A stretch of DNA of 64,000 bases from contig NC_058339.1 of assembly GCF_905475395.1 (NCBI RefSeq), positions 20,220,001 through 20,284,000 on the forward strand, read 5' to 3'. The position numbers and the translations under genes were made by a program. The notes under the pieces are model-generated. The model searched no databases and was not told where the DNA came from. It saw only the letters and a program-made list of their open reading frames with translations. The DNA comes from Chrysoperla carnea. Its lineage: Eukaryota; Arthropoda; Insecta; Neuroptera; Chrysopidae. Position 1 is the stretch's first letter, and every line of letters starts with the position of its first letter. This document shows, piece after piece, positions 1 to 11,837 of the stretch.

Positions 1-345
1 TATCGAATCCTTTTAATAGAACATATCGACACGATGGTATGCCATCTCTGCAATAAAATATCAGTTTAGATTCAGTTAATAATTAAAAATTTATACCTTC
101 TTACTTGGATGCAGTCGCCAAAGCAACGGCATTTGGTTCAATAACATCTTTATCGTTTAAGACTTCCTCAAACCATTTCTTGAAAAGATAAAATGGTTCT
201 TTTATTGTAATTTGATCTTCAGTGAACGCCTCTTCTCTCCCCTTGAATTTCAATTGTATTCCTAAAAATTTGAATTATAGATTAAATTATTTAATAAATG
301 TAAGTATATTAGTTAATCTAAATAAATTGTACCTGAAACATCCAT
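1..345 (-). CDS. PNPO: Pyridoxamine 5'-phosphate oxidase, second copy (partial, 5' exons only)
   Basis: Reading the minus strand, exon 1 is 345-333 (starting MDVSG), exon 2 is 261-105 and exon 3 begins at 47 and leaves the window at base 1. All borders are GT..AG. Exon 2 is 157 nt, exactly as long as exon 2 of the complete neighbour at 3999-4155, and the proteins agree over most of its residues (shared stretches [10 protein letters not shown] and [15 protein letters not shown]). Exon 3 opens with the FMN-site segment DGIPSCRYVLLKGF. PNPO oxidises pyridoxine or pyridoxamine 5'-phosphate to pyridoxal phosphate using FMN and oxygen. This copy lacks the in-frame N-terminal leader seen in the other copy: an in-frame stop lies just upstream of the ATG, so an upstream coding exon is possible but not seen. 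Whether the remaining exons are intact lies outside the window. Confidence 0.85.
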
Positions 346-2196
346 TGAAAGAAATTAATGAACACCCACAATTTTTTTTAATGATTTTTATAAATTGGTT
401 TATATTTATCTAGTTTTCAATTTTCTGATAATTATTTATCTTTATGTATTTATAACTTTATCTAATGTTTGACGTAAATATTAATATATCAACACTAGAA
501 AGTACAAAATAAAGACCTTCAAAAAAATCCCCACTGAATTAAATGATTTTTAATAAATGGTACGAGAGCTGGCAACGTTTTCGAGAATTTATTTTCGGAG
601 AGGTGAATTTCAGATATTTCTTTCCTCATTGAAATTAGCAAGAGATAAAGTACGCATTGCATCTGAGAGCAGTTGTGTTAATTAACGATGGATAAAACAA
701 CCGAATTTCTGCCTGGCAAATTAAAATTACATTTTTTACAATAATTGAAAACGTTTTTTTTAAATTACTAGATTAATATCTGGCGCGGTATTAGGAATGG
801 TAAAACTGTCTGACAATTATAATTTATATTCTCTAAGGGCATTAATTTGATAAAAATTTTCTTAAAATAATTTTAAATTTATCAGCAATTTCGCTACTTT
901 GTTCGGTAATGCACGTTAGTAAACGCAACCGCTTGCAGATGCCAAACATATTTCATTCCTACCTAATTTCAGATACAAAATAAATTTCCAAAATCCAGCT
1001 GTCTTGAAATCAACTTTTTCTTGACGTTGCTGTCTCTTATACTATAATATTTAAATGATTCATGCGAAAGGTGAATGCGTTTTATACCTTAGCAATATTA
1101 TTGACAAAAACCAACTTGAGACATAGTTTTATCTCAGATACGTGGTGCTTGATAAAGCTATCTCACTATTCCATTCAATAACATTATTTTTTACAAAATT
1201 AGTTAATCGTAAATTTCTCTGTAAATATTAAGCCTAGTGACAAATGGTCTGGATGGTAAATAGTAGTAAATTTTATTTTCTACAAATTGGCTTTCTCTGT
1301 TCTATTTCAATTTCATTTTATCTTATTCGTTTTTTGTAAATTTTTTATTATTCATATTGGTTGGGTCTAGAAATTGCGATTTTACATATGAAGGAGAGGG
1401 GGGGGGTGCAGAAAATCTTTCGTAACTTGATGGGTCGGATTCAAAAAGACGAAATTTTACATGATGGATAATCCCCAAGATTAATTGAGAAACTCTTAAA
1501 ATTCAAACCGATATTAACGAATCCTTAACTCTTTAACGATGCTTATATCGAAAAATGCTTAAATACTTTCTAAAAATAGTGACGAATAGAATAATGGAGT
1601 TCTACTAGTCAGTATTTTTAGAACACCCTGTATACATTCCCAAACACACAATGAAGTAAAATTTTCATTCTAAAAATTCTTTTATTTAGAGGTTTGATGA
1701 TATACCAATTTTTGACCCAGTCAATTACAATAAGAATTAGCTATGTGAAATACATGCGTACATAGGAAAAGGTCACGCCGAAACTGATCAAAATGAATTC
1801 AGAGTTGGTATAAATAGATATTTACATTGAAATCTGAAAACCGAATTTTTTCACGTTTACAACAACACTCCCATTACTTCGTACTATTACAAATGCAACA
1901 AAATATTTATTCAGGCTTTTGTCATGCATAACTATTGGTACTGTGATAAATCCAAAAAGGAGATAATTTAAGAGTCAAAAGTCATATTTTGTTTTAATCT
2001 CAAATGCTTCGAATAAAAATGGATACTATGGCGATACGTCAGAAATAAATTGATTCAATTTTAATGTACTCCAGGTGTTAAATAAAAGTACAATTTAGAA
2101 ATTAAGGTGTATTATTTTTAATGAACATAGTGAAAACATCTTACAGTTATTTGTAATTGGAAGCCCTGAAATATTATAATGTACAAAATAAACAAA
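346..2196. other. Spacer between the two PNPO copies
   Basis: No gene is visible. The stretch is AT-rich with stop codons in all frames. At about 1612-1633 the motif GAACACCCTGTATA resembles the end of a TA-inserting DNA transposon and is close to the termini of the fold-back at 18134-19164. The promoter of the partial PNPO copy must lie within the right part of this spacer if the copy is expressed on its own. Confidence 0.5.
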
Positions 2197-4288
2197 CTAA
2201 GGTGCTAAACGTTCATAAACCCAACCATCTTCACCTTGATGTAAAAGTTTACCATCAATAACTTCACCATCTTTTGGTCGTCGAAAACGAATTCTATCAT
2301 GCATACGATCACTTTGCCCTTGCCAAAACTCTATGCATTTTGGTATAAGACTAAATCCACCCCTAAAACATCAACAAATTCATCAGTAAGAAAACCAATA
2401 AGTTATCTTGAAAGTTTTACCATTCAGCTGGTTTTTTAATATTGTCTTTATTGGGAAATTCTTCCTGTAATTCGTCACCGCGAGCAGTTAGATGATCTCG
2501 ACTTGGAATGGGATGACTTTGGTTACTAGCCAATGCTCCAATTTGACTTTTGTATGGGCGTGATAAGAAATATTTTGTTGCATCTTCATCGGGTAAAACT
2601 TTTACAGAACCTTCGATTCGAACCTTTAAATAGTGTTTTAATATCAATATTAGCTCCAATTGATAAGGTATATACTATGTAACTTACTGATCGATTATAT
2701 TTGGCCCAATAGAACGTCATTGCAGCATTAGGATTTTCAAGCTGAAACATTAAATGATTCTAAATAAACAGTATTTTCTTTAATTCAGTAATTTTCTTTC
2801 AGGTTAGTAATTTCACAATTTGTAACAGTATCAAAAGTAATCAAAGCGCGATACTTTCTCCTCATCATTATTTTCTTCAAAGCAGAGGCTTGCTTCTTTC
2901 CGTTTGATTTCAAATAAAAGGTTTATAGTTTTGTATTTATCGAAAATGATGGGTTTCCAAACAAAGGGGATATAATAACAATCCTGTGCAGTCAGATAGC
3001 ATTTTAGTTAGAGAGATGTACACTCACTGTCAGAAAAAGTGCCACAGTTAAAACCATTCTAAGCGTACGCATCATATGTTATGTTATAATAGTAACACTT
3101 AGAATGTTTTAAAACGAGCATTTTTTGTGACATTGAGTATACATATGATTTACTGATGGTCATAGTAACCGTCTGCTGAGCCTTAAATATGATAGTAGGT
3201 AATGTTCCAAGTCGCCCTGTAAGGTTCCTCGAATTTCTATGTGTCATACCCCCCCTCCAGGGGGAGATTTGAAAAACTGTCACTAAGTGATTTTCTGGAA
3301 ACTGTCTGTTTGTTTGATAATTCATTAGATGAGATTCTGACATCCTGCAAAGTTTGAGCTCAACAAGTCGTCCCATTCCCGAATTATGCCAAAAAATCGA
3401 AAATGTCGTTACACAGTACAAAAATTTGAAGTGATGGTTCTGGAAACAGTGTAAACTTGTTTGGTTGTGTTGAGGATGTCAAATAGATCAGGAAAATATG
3501 TCTGGCAGAAAAACAAGTGGTCAGGGATTTTTTTGGCAGCACTTTGAAAATCACGAATTATTCCCTGGGGGAGGGGGGGAGTATGACACATAGAAATTCG
3601 AGGAACCTTAAAGGGCGACTCGGAACATTACCTACTATCATATTTAAGGCTCAGCAGACGGTTACCATGACCATCAGTAAATCATATGTACATCTCTCTA
3701 ACTTATTTGGCTAGATTTTTAACAACAAACGACTAATTTGTTTTCCTAACTGCTGAACACAATATCCATGGAAGCCCAAACTATTTATATTTAACACATT
3801 AAAACTAATTAAAATAAAAGTTCACTTACTAATTCGGAACCCTTGCGACTATTTAAATTAGTGTAAAATTTAAATCCTATATCTTTATTAAATTCTTTTA
3901 GTAAAACAAATCGACACGACGGTATTCCATCTCTAAAATATAATTTCAAATTATAGGTATATTTAATCGAGGACTAAATTAAAAATTTTACATCTTACTT
4001 TGTTGCAGTCGCTAAAGCAACGGCATTTGGTTCAATAACATCTTTATCATTTAAAATTTCTTGAAACCATTTCTTAAAATGATCAAATGGCTCCTTTACT
4101 GTAATTTGATCTTCGGTAAATGCTTCCTCCTTTCCCTTATACTTAAATCGTAAACCTAAATATTTTTTAAACTTAGAAAAGTTTTATACATTTCAAGTAT
4201 GTAAATTAATTTTATAAACTGAACCTGAAATATCCATTGAATATAACCGTGGCAAAGTGTACAAAAGTTTTAATCTTATATTCCTCAT
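2197..4288 (-). CDS. PNPO: Pyridoxamine 5'-phosphate oxidase, complete six-exon gene
   Basis: Exons on the minus strand are 4288-4225, 4155-3999, 3932-3830, 2741-2688, 2623-2421 and 2362-2197. They sum to 747 nt (248 residues plus TAG) with every phase matching and GT..AG at each junction. The protein follows the PNPO family throughout: an FMN-binding part with [10 protein letters not shown] and [13 protein letters not shown], then [17 protein letters not shown], then [10 protein letters not shown], and a C-terminus with [16 protein letters not shown] and the family-typical end ERLAP. It catalyses the last step of pyridoxal-phosphate synthesis and salvage, using FMN as a dimer. The start at 4288 gives 17 extra residues before an internal MDIS; the other copy starts at the equivalent of MDIS, so the true start could be either. 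The extra segment is basic and hydrophobic and might be a targeting peptide (inference). Intron 3 (2742-3829) carries nested transposable elements. The gene is divergent from SRPRB. Confidence 0.95.
2997..3713. mobile_element. Fold-back DNA element in PNPO intron 3
   Basis: The left arm (about 3004-3270) and right arm (about 3560-3710) are inverted copies. TTAGTTAGAGAGATGTAC at 3004 faces GTACATCTCTCTAAC at 3688, followed inward by a shared stretch of about 115 bp containing CGTCTGCTGAGCC and GAATTTCTATGTGTCAT. The two arms give matching spurious ORFs on opposite strands, which are not genes. No transposase is present, so the element is non-autonomous. The left arm is interrupted by a smaller palindromic element. 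Class is unassigned; TA-type insertion is plausible. Confidence 0.75.
3022..3138. mobile_element. Small MITE nested in the left arm of the fold-back
   Basis: This 117-bp insert begins ACTCACTGTCAGAAAAAGTG and ends with its imperfect reverse complement (CATTTTTTGTGACATTGAGT). The inverted termini are about 40 bp and meet at ATTCTAAG / CTTAGAAT. It is absent from the matching position in the right arm at 3690, which shows that it inserted after the larger element formed. Confidence 0.7.
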
Positions 4289-5305
4289 AAAATGGTATCC
4301 TCACTCTGCTGCAGTATTCTTCTATTATCTACTAAAATTATAATATTTATTTGTAACTTTTTGATATTAGAATGTAAATAGAAATTTTTATTATCACGGT
4401 CACAGGCGATATCAACAATTTCTTGTTAAAATATGTAAAGGCTTATTCACACTTACGTGCTTCTTATATATTTGTCAATACGTTATCGCAAGTGATACAT
4501 TTTATAGTTGAGTAAATTATTGAACGATTAAATATTAAACTAAATTTACTTAAACTTAATTAAAAAATAAATTGAGGTGTTAAAATTTTGGATTCCACAG
4601 AATTTTTGGGTCACTTCTCTCAATTTACGGTGTATGCAACATTCGACTTGAACAGTTATATGCGCAAAATTTTGTATTGGGTATTACTTATTTTAATTAT
4701 TATAAGGTGGAGTGAAAGAAATGAATAGAATGGTTTGAATTGTTTACAATATTTTTATTGGGGAATATTTTTATTAACTTAATTAAAATCCATTATGTCA
4801 TTTAACTATGAAAAGATATATCGCAAATGGTCAAATTTTTTGTTCCAACATTTTAATGCTTATTGACGTAACTTATTAGCATAATATACTTTTCTTTCAA
4901 ATATCTCCAAAGGATACGACAGAGTAGTAATTATACTAATGAACGCGGGGAGGAAAAATATACCCTGGTAAATTTATTGGTAGTAGCATATGATTTGTAA
5001 CAACAATCAATTATTTTTGGCGATTTTATATTTTTGAAACTTTCCATTGTTGACATGTGAGGTTCCAAATATCAACAATGATATATAAATCCAAACTAGA
5101 CGAAAAAAAAATTGATTTTATTTTTAAAATTCTGAAAAAATCCTATCTATTTCTAATTTTTAATTAAATTACATAAAAAACAAGAGTGTATGGAAATTGT
5201 AATCAAATTGATGTAATTTGGCACACGTTGATCGAAGTGATGTGATCATTAATAAATAATATAGATGGCAGATATTTACAGACTGGATAAAACGTCAACG
5301 TGAGA
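4289..5305. promoter_or_regulatory. Shared divergent upstream region of PNPO and SRPRB
   Basis: The starts of the two genes lie 1,017 bp apart on opposite strands with no other gene between them, so both promoters should be here (inference). No convincing TATA box could be assigned with confidence because the whole stretch is AT-rich. Confidence 0.45.
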
Positions 5306-8300
5306 ATGGAAGAAATAAAAAATAAAAATGAAAAACCTTTGGCAGAAAGTTTATTAGAGAAAGATTTTTTTCATGTACTTAATAATGAATTGTGGGCACA
5401 AATTCTTGTATCAGTAATTGTGATTTTATTTACATTAGGTATATATAATTTTTATTTTTTGAGGTTATATTACCTCCATATGTTGTATTAATGTTAGCTA
5501 TTTTTTTTAGTTCCTGTATATTTATTTTTATCAAAAAGAAAGTCTAGACGTGATGTTCTGTTTCTTGGACTTTGTGATGCAGGAAAAACTGTACTATTTT
5601 CACGATTATTATATGATAAATTTGTTCAAACACACACATCAGTTAAAGAAAATTTGGGAGAGTATATAAAGCCATCGGTATGTATGACTTAACATATTTT
5701 TTTCACGTTTCGGAAAATCAGAAAAAATTAAATACGTTAAGGAATGACCTTATATACATTAAGGTAGTACCTACACGAAAGTGATATTTCAAGAATTTCT
5801 CAAAACTCAGAATATAAAATATTTAATTCATAATACACATGCTGTTAAAATTAGAAGATGATTTACCATGCCATACATGAGATATTAGCAATTAAAAGTG
5901 ACGCAATTTGTACGTGTACATGGGAGAAGCGTATAAAAATACACAAATTTACAAATATTATATTTATTTATCAATGAATGACGTTCACCATCTCTATGAA
6001 AAACTAATATAATGTAGAATACTATATTTAGAAAATATATAAAAACAAGTGAAAAGAAACAATTGACTGAGTTAATTGTTGAAATACTATGCATAGTCAG
6101 TGTTGATTTCTTTATCACATAACACATACAAAAATGTATAGACAGTGTTGATGCGCAATTGTTTGTTTTTTTTTGACGTCACGTAAATAACAAAAGATAT
6201 TCACTTTTAAATACACACACACACACTGATATTCCTATATTAATACATACTATAAAATTTGCACCTAATTACCGCCCTCGTGGGTAAACAGTGATGTTTA
6301 CAAAAAAATGTTTCAAACAAAAGTTGTTTATTTTTTTATAAGGAACATTTTTTACATTTAAACTTTTGTTCTATCTCTAACGGTTTACAAGATGGGTCCT
6401 ACGGACCCAAGACCCAATTAACCCATGATGCTCATTTACGAACTTGACCTCTCTTTTTACGTCCTGAGTACGCTGTAAAAATTTCAGCTCGATATCTTTT
6501 TTCGTTTTTGAGTTATCGTGTCCACAGACGGACGGACGGACGGACGGACGGACGGACGGACAACCGGAAATGGACTAATTAGGTGATTTTATGAACACCT
6601 ATGACAAAATTTTTTTCCTAGCATCATTATTTTTAAGCGTTACAAACTTGGGACTAAACTTAATATACTATGTATATTTCATATATGCATAGTATAAAAA
6701 ATAAAAATTATTTACCATATAGTTTCGATAAAAAACTTAAATAAATAACTCGTTTTAGCGATGTTTTTTTGTGGAAAGGATATGAAGACTAATGTTTAAG
6801 TTATATATCATAGTGTGTGTCTGTATACGTATAGGAGATAAATTAGTGTGTAACTACAGTCTCGTGAAAATAATATATGGTATATGTATAATAGTCATAG
6901 CACAGTTAATGCACTGAATGATAGTATTAGTCCAAAACTTTTTGACTGGACTGTCGCGGAGGAACTACCTTAACTTCTTTAAAATGAATTTTGATACCAA
7001 GTGCATTTCTTTAAGTTAAATGTAATTTAGTAAAAGTCTTAATAATACTTTTGAAGTTCATTTTTACGGCTTCAGAACACAACATGATTTAAACAGACAT
7101 TCTACGATTTTTAACCGACTTCAAACAAAAAAAGGAGGAATAACAATAATTTTCACTACATTATATTATCGTTATTTTTTACTTTTTAGTGCATATTTAT
7201 TTGTTTTGGAAAAATTTTTCTTTTGAAGGCGTTTTTTTTTTGCACCTTACTTTGAGCTTAATTTTCCATGAATACAAATCTAGTACTTTCCAGTATTGGA
7301 TGTTATTAAATAATCCAATTAGAGTTTGCGTTTAAAAAAATGTTTAATTTTTGCAGTGTTTCTATTCGAACATTTTGCGAAAGTGCGAATAGTGTGAACA
7401 AACAAATGGCTAATTTGTTGTTTGTTTTGTTTTAGGGTGGATCTTTTCGAATTGTCGATATTCCTGGACATGAACGTTTACGTACAAAATATTTGGATCA
7501 ATTTAAATCAACAACACGTGGTATTGTTTTCGTGATCGATTCAGGAACTATACAGAAAGATGTGCGAGATGTTGCAGAATATTTGTATACCATTTTAACG
7601 GATAACGTTATGTTATCGTCATGCCCTAATATTTTAATTCTTTGTAATAAGCAAGATTCAATTACAGCAAAAGGATCAAAGGTTATTACGCAAATTCTAC
7701 AGAAAGAATTGTAAGTAATCGAATAATGGGAACAGGGTGAATATTGGCATTCTTTAGTTTTTAGATCTTTACCTCGAAACTAAGTTTCTGATCAAATATT
7801 AAAAAAGTCATAGAAAATATTATGATTATTTTTGTCTGCCGTTTAGAGTCTTGTGAAAGGTAAGTTCGGTAATGAAGAAAGATGAAATGTGGCTCGAGTT
7901 TCAATTTCTACAATTTTGTTTCTTTCCGTTTATGTTCAAAAATAGTCATTGGAAAAACAATACAAACAAACGTTAGTTACAAACTTTGAAAATTATTCAT
8001 TTCATTTCATTTTTCTTCACTACTAAACTTACTTTTTCATCTATCCTCTAAATGGCAGACAAAAACAGTCATAAAAATTTTGTTCCATTAAACGGTCTAA
8101 AAATTAAAAATCGTATAATTTTGTTTGTTTCAGAAATACTTTGCGTATAACGAAGTCAAGTCAATTAGAATCTACAGACTCGTCCCAAAATACAACACAA
8201 GTTTTAGGTAAAGATGGTAAAGAATTTGAATTTTCTGCTTTGCCTTATAAAGTAACATTTGCTGAATGTACTGCTACGTGTAAGGATGAAGATAAGCCAT

Positions 8301-8341
8301 ATGATATTGAACCACTTTATAATTGGTTACAAAAATTATGA
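5306..8341 (+). CDS. SRPRB: Signal recognition particle receptor subunit beta, four exons
   Basis: Exons are 5306-5438, 5511-5677, 7436-7710 and 8134-8341. They total 783 nt (260 residues plus TGA), all phases match and all borders are GT..AG. The product is the membrane-anchored small GTPase that holds the SRP receptor alpha subunit at the endoplasmic reticulum for co-translational targeting. Residues about 31-52 form the single N-terminal membrane segment. The GTPase motifs are visible: G1 GLCDAGKT (64-71), G3 DIPGHE (108-113) and G4 NKQD (171-174); the G5 position reads ECTA. The length fits the family (about 240-270). The start chosen is the first ATG, at 5306. The second intron is 1.76 kb because it holds a 1.2-kb TTAA-flanked element; the first is only 72 bp. 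Confidence 0.95.
6044..6697. repeat. Internal segment of the long TTAA element; possibly a separate nested repeat
   Basis: This segment is missing from the two short copies, which join directly at an ATATAAA-like junction. Its left part (ACAATTGACTGAGTTAAT) recurs at about 17703. Its central part (ACAAGATGGGTCCTACGGA) recurs at about 36592, together with the downstream TTTACGAACT and GATTAATTGTGTGATTT-like blocks. ATACTATGCATAGT near 6085 and ATGCATAGTAT near 6687 could be its own inverted ends. Either the short copies deleted it or it inserted here. Confidence 0.55.
6527..6562 (+). repeat. GGAC tetranucleotide microsatellite
   Basis: About eight consecutive GGAC units lie inside the repeat segment. 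The related copy at about 36690 has only a degenerate version (GGGTGGACAGACGGGC). Confidence 0.9.
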
Positions 8342-8346
8342 ATATC

Positions 8347-8352
8347 AATAAA
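8347..8352 (+). other. Poly(A) signal of SRPRB
   Basis: AATAAA lies five bases after the SRPRB stop codon. Further AATAAA-like motifs follow at 8440-8460, so the 3' untranslated region may be longer. Confidence 0.5.
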
Positions 8353-8820
8353 TTATTTCTAAATTTTTATTAGAATATTTGTTTTTTACTTGTCATGTTT
8401 ATATTTCATAAATCGTATTGTTTTTTTTTTTTTACAAAAATAAATTATTTTGAATCTAATAAAAAAATATTTTTATTTAACAATTTTCCAATTAACTTAT
8501 CACTAAACTTATGTATGTCGACTTATTTTCGGAATAGATGAAAAAGAGATTTTGAATACTCGAAAGTACCTCACAGAATCTTTATTAAAAACTGATGTTG
8601 TTGCATTATTAATTTTGTAATAGTAATTTTGAGAATAGCTTGGCTAATGTTACTACAAATAAAATTTCATGAGCCGGAAAATGGTAGAAAATAAAATTAA
8701 CTGTTCAAAATTTTTAAATTAAGTTTTGGCAGAATTTAGAAGTAAATTAAATGAAAATTTATTATATTGAAATTGTTAAAAAACCACCATAAATAAAAAA
8801 GAAAAGAAATATCTATGTAA
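8353..8820. other. Gene-free AT-rich stretch downstream of SRPRB
   Basis: Apart from likely SRPRB 3' flanking sequence, nothing recognisable is seen. Confidence 0.5.
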
Positions 8821-9121
8821 ATATATACATATTTTTTTATGTTAGGCAAAATGCGTTTTATAAATGTTGTAACATTTGCCTAAGTTTAAAAAAAAATTCA
8901 ATAGATTGAATTTTATAAAAATATATACATATTTTTTTGTTAGGCAAAATGCATTCTATAAATGTTGTAACATTTGCCTAAGTTTAAAAAAAAAATTCAA
9001 TGGATTGAATTTTATAAAAATATATACATATTTTTTGGTTAGGCAAAATGCATTATATAAATGTAGTAACATTTGCCTAAGTTTAAAAAAAAAATTCAAT
9101 AGATTGAATTTTATAAAAATA
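8821..9121 (+). repeat. Tandem repeat, three units of about 100 bp, each with two hairpins
   Basis: Units start at about 8821, 8921 and 9020 with ATATATACATATTTTTT. Each unit holds an inverted pair TTAGGCAAAATG / CATTTGCCTAA around a short loop, and a second perfect palindrome AATTCAAT-AG-ATTGAATT (AATTCAAT-GG-ATTGAATT in unit 2). The units differ by only a few bases. The 82-residue frame crossing the array is a repeat artefact. Confidence 0.9.
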
Positions 9122-10084
9122 TAATTTTTTGAATCCGGAATTAAAATATTTGTTTAAATATAATAATGGGTGGCCTTTTTGTGGGAAAATAATAACCATT
9201 TAATAAATGAGCTCTCATAATTTATAATCGCTTATAATTTTAATCTGTGTGACATAAAATTAAACATAGGAAACATATAAACAGGAAAAGCAAAGCAACA
9301 GTCAAGACCTTAATTGCTTGATCTTTGGAACACGGAATTTTTCGGTGGTGGGAGAGGAGCCCAAAAATCCTCTAATACATCATTAAAAATCTTAATTTGC
9401 AAAAAACTGGTCTTTTTCATTTTGAGAGTCTTTCAGACTCCCGAAAAGGAGGGGGCGGGGGTGTATAAAGAAGTTGCTGAATAAAAATATCTTAAATTTA
9501 TTCTATTTGATTTATTTTATGGATTAAAACTGCTTCTCCCTAATGGCGCGGGAGTTAAAACTAAAAAGTTCCTCTTTAAACCATATTTACTTTTTTTAAG
9601 ATAATTTTCTGAAGCAATGCAAAAAACTGCAAGTAAATACGCACAGCAAATAGCTTTTATTTCTGATTTCTCAACCTGTTATAAACCAACTATAAACAGA
9701 TTCTGTAAATCACGCAGCAACGATTCAGTTGGGGCAGTTATTATTAAAACTTACTTTTACATTCTTTGTAGAACCTACGTTACACATTTTTTATTAGGAT
9801 TGAAAGGGTTTTATATTATTCTTCGTTAGATACTATTAAAAATTCTTTAAAAATCAAATTGACTATTATCTGAATACAATATAAACAAAATTTAATAAAA
9901 TGAATTTTGCTTGATCATAGTCTAGAAACTTATTTTTTATACTACCATTCTATACAAAATAATTTTTGAATATTCATATTCTGTATTACATAATATTATT
10001 GTTACTAATTACTATTGAAAGTTTTTTTAATAAAAAATATTTTTTATAAATCGAACCCTTTTTTAAAATGATTTATCTTTTATT
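9122..10084. other. Gene-free stretch
   Basis: A 70-codon ATG frame at 9617-9829 has no recognisable domain and no exon partner, so it is not called. G-rich runs occur near 9445-9462. Nothing else is seen. Confidence 0.4.
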
Positions 10085-10945
10085 GTAATGATTTAAAAAA
10101 AATGAATATTCAAACCTTTTGGGAATAAAATTAAAAAAATAGTAAAATATAACAAAAATCGATCAAAAGAAAAACCCTTTTTTTGCAACAAGTCATCGTT
10201 TAAAAAAATGAATATTCAAACCATTTGGGAATTTAAAAAAAAAACAGCAAGTAAGGTGATTGATTTTAGAAGTTTTTATGAAAGAATAGATAAATTTTTT
10301 ATATACCCCGTGATATTTTTTTAATTCATACAAGTTGGAGTGAACCATTTTAATCTATTGAGATTGATAGGGTACTTTAAGTTCTGAGATCAAATTGACC
10401 CTAGTTTTCCGAGTTGTTTTGTTTTCCGCTTTTATATAGTCAATTTAGATCCTAAAAGGTAAAAGATAGAATAACATTTTAAATTATAAAGTTGATAATA
10501 AAAAAACTGACATTTTTTATTTAAAACATTTTTTCGTAAATCATTCCTGATAAATTTTGAAGAATAATGTATCATTGCTCTTGACAACTTTTGGCTAAAG
10601 CATTTTTCGGTAGCTAGCGTGTTTGTTTTCGATTAAATAATGACATATTTTTCCGTAAGCTAATGTTTGTACTAAATATTTTTTCGTAAATTGAATATAT
10701 TTACCGTCAAGCTACAGCAAAAACCTTTGTATTTTTATTCGGTGTCTGTAGAACCAAGACAATTTTCAAAAAAATAATCAAAAAATATATTTATTATATT
10801 TATTTTATAAATGAGTGGTGAAAAAATATGCTATATATTCACAGGGTACAAAAAACCCCTTTAACTTTTTTTTTGCAACAAGTCATCCTTTAATGTTTTT
10901 TAAAATCAATGAATATTCAAATCCTTTGGGATATTTTTTTATTCA
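10085..10945 (+). repeat. Short dispersed motif present three times
   Basis: A block containing AATGAATATTCAAA followed by CCTTTTGGGAA-like sequence occurs near 10100, 10208 and 10909. The last two are preceded by TTTTTTGCAACAAGTCATC. These look like decayed copies of one short repeat; family unknown. Confidence 0.55.
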
Positions 10946-11837
10946 TTTAAAAAAATAATGTAGATACACATACATTGAATTATTTATGTTATTGATCGAT
11001 ATATTTGATCAATGATGAGGAACTTGGGAGATATCTTTTACACTATTGATTTTTATTTAAATAATTGCTGTGTCATTATACGTTCATCAATATAATCATG
11101 AGTAATGCAATTATTTAGATTCTTGTTGCTGATATTTGATGTGATCAAAAAAAATGGTTTTAGATTATAAATTGGGGTAGGATTATTGTGATAAGAAATT
11201 TCAAACGGTTAATAACTGTTACAATTTATTAACAATTTTTGATATTGATGGTTTTCCGTTCAGAAGGGTTACTTAGAAATGGTTTATGGATTTATGGTAA
11301 TCATATTTATTGATTGTGTTAAATCAAGTTTAAATTATAAACTTAGATATTCAAAAATTGTCGAAGGAAATGGAGCTATTGCTTTAGTACTGATAATGGA
11401 ATTTTGAAAAAAAATTTCTTTAAATGTTCATCGATGCTACCTTATAGATGTCAAAAATGACTATCGTTAAAATTTATATAAAATTTATACATATACATAA
11501 GTATATGCATGTATGTGTATAAATATGTATATACTTCTTTAATGAGAAAAATCGATAGATAAACAAAGGACGAAAGGATGCGCCAAGTACAAAATTTTGA
11601 ATTTGTTTCAAAATTGAAAATATTTTTGTACTTTTTGATCAGTTTTAAGCAAGAAAGTACTCTTATGATTTTTTATCTAGACGCTTAGTTTTAGAAATAA
11701 AATTTTTTGGAAAGTTGTTCAATCTGTGAAGCAAATTCTGCGATATGAATTTTTTAAATTTTGTATGAATGTAATGGAATTTTTCAATTCAGTTGCTTTC
11801 ACCCACTTTCAGATGTCTGAATTATCTGAAATTTAGA
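10946..11837. other. Gene-free stretch
   Basis: AT-rich DNA with stops in all frames. A TATACATA-type low-complexity patch lies at about 11486-11535. No gene or clear element is seen. Confidence 0.5.

Larger units (their letters stand above)
5759..6973 (+). mobile_element. TTAA-flanked non-autonomous DNA element, long copy (1,215 bp), in SRPRB intron 2
   Basis: It starts TTAAGGTAGTACCTACACG and ends CGCGGAGGAACTACCTTAA, so the ends are imperfect inverted repeats bounded by TTAA on both sides. The outer parts match the two 562-bp copies at 34792-35353 and 55444-56005. This copy has about 650 bp more in the middle (about 6040-6696). No transposase frame is visible. TTAA target choice is typical of piggyBac-type elements, but the terminal bases GGTAGT are not the usual CCC, so the superfamily is left open. 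Confidence 0.85.

Noticed and set aside
3059..3714. Paired ORFs sharing THRNSRNL and [15 protein letters not shown]
   Set aside because: They lie in the inverted arms of an intronic mobile element.
8876..9124. 82-codon frame with repeating KKKFNRLNFIKIYTYF
   Set aside because: It is the translation of a tandem repeat; the period equals the DNA unit and no gene signal surrounds it.
9617..9829. 70-codon ATG frame
   Set aside because: No domain, no splice sites joining it to another exon, and typical chance length.
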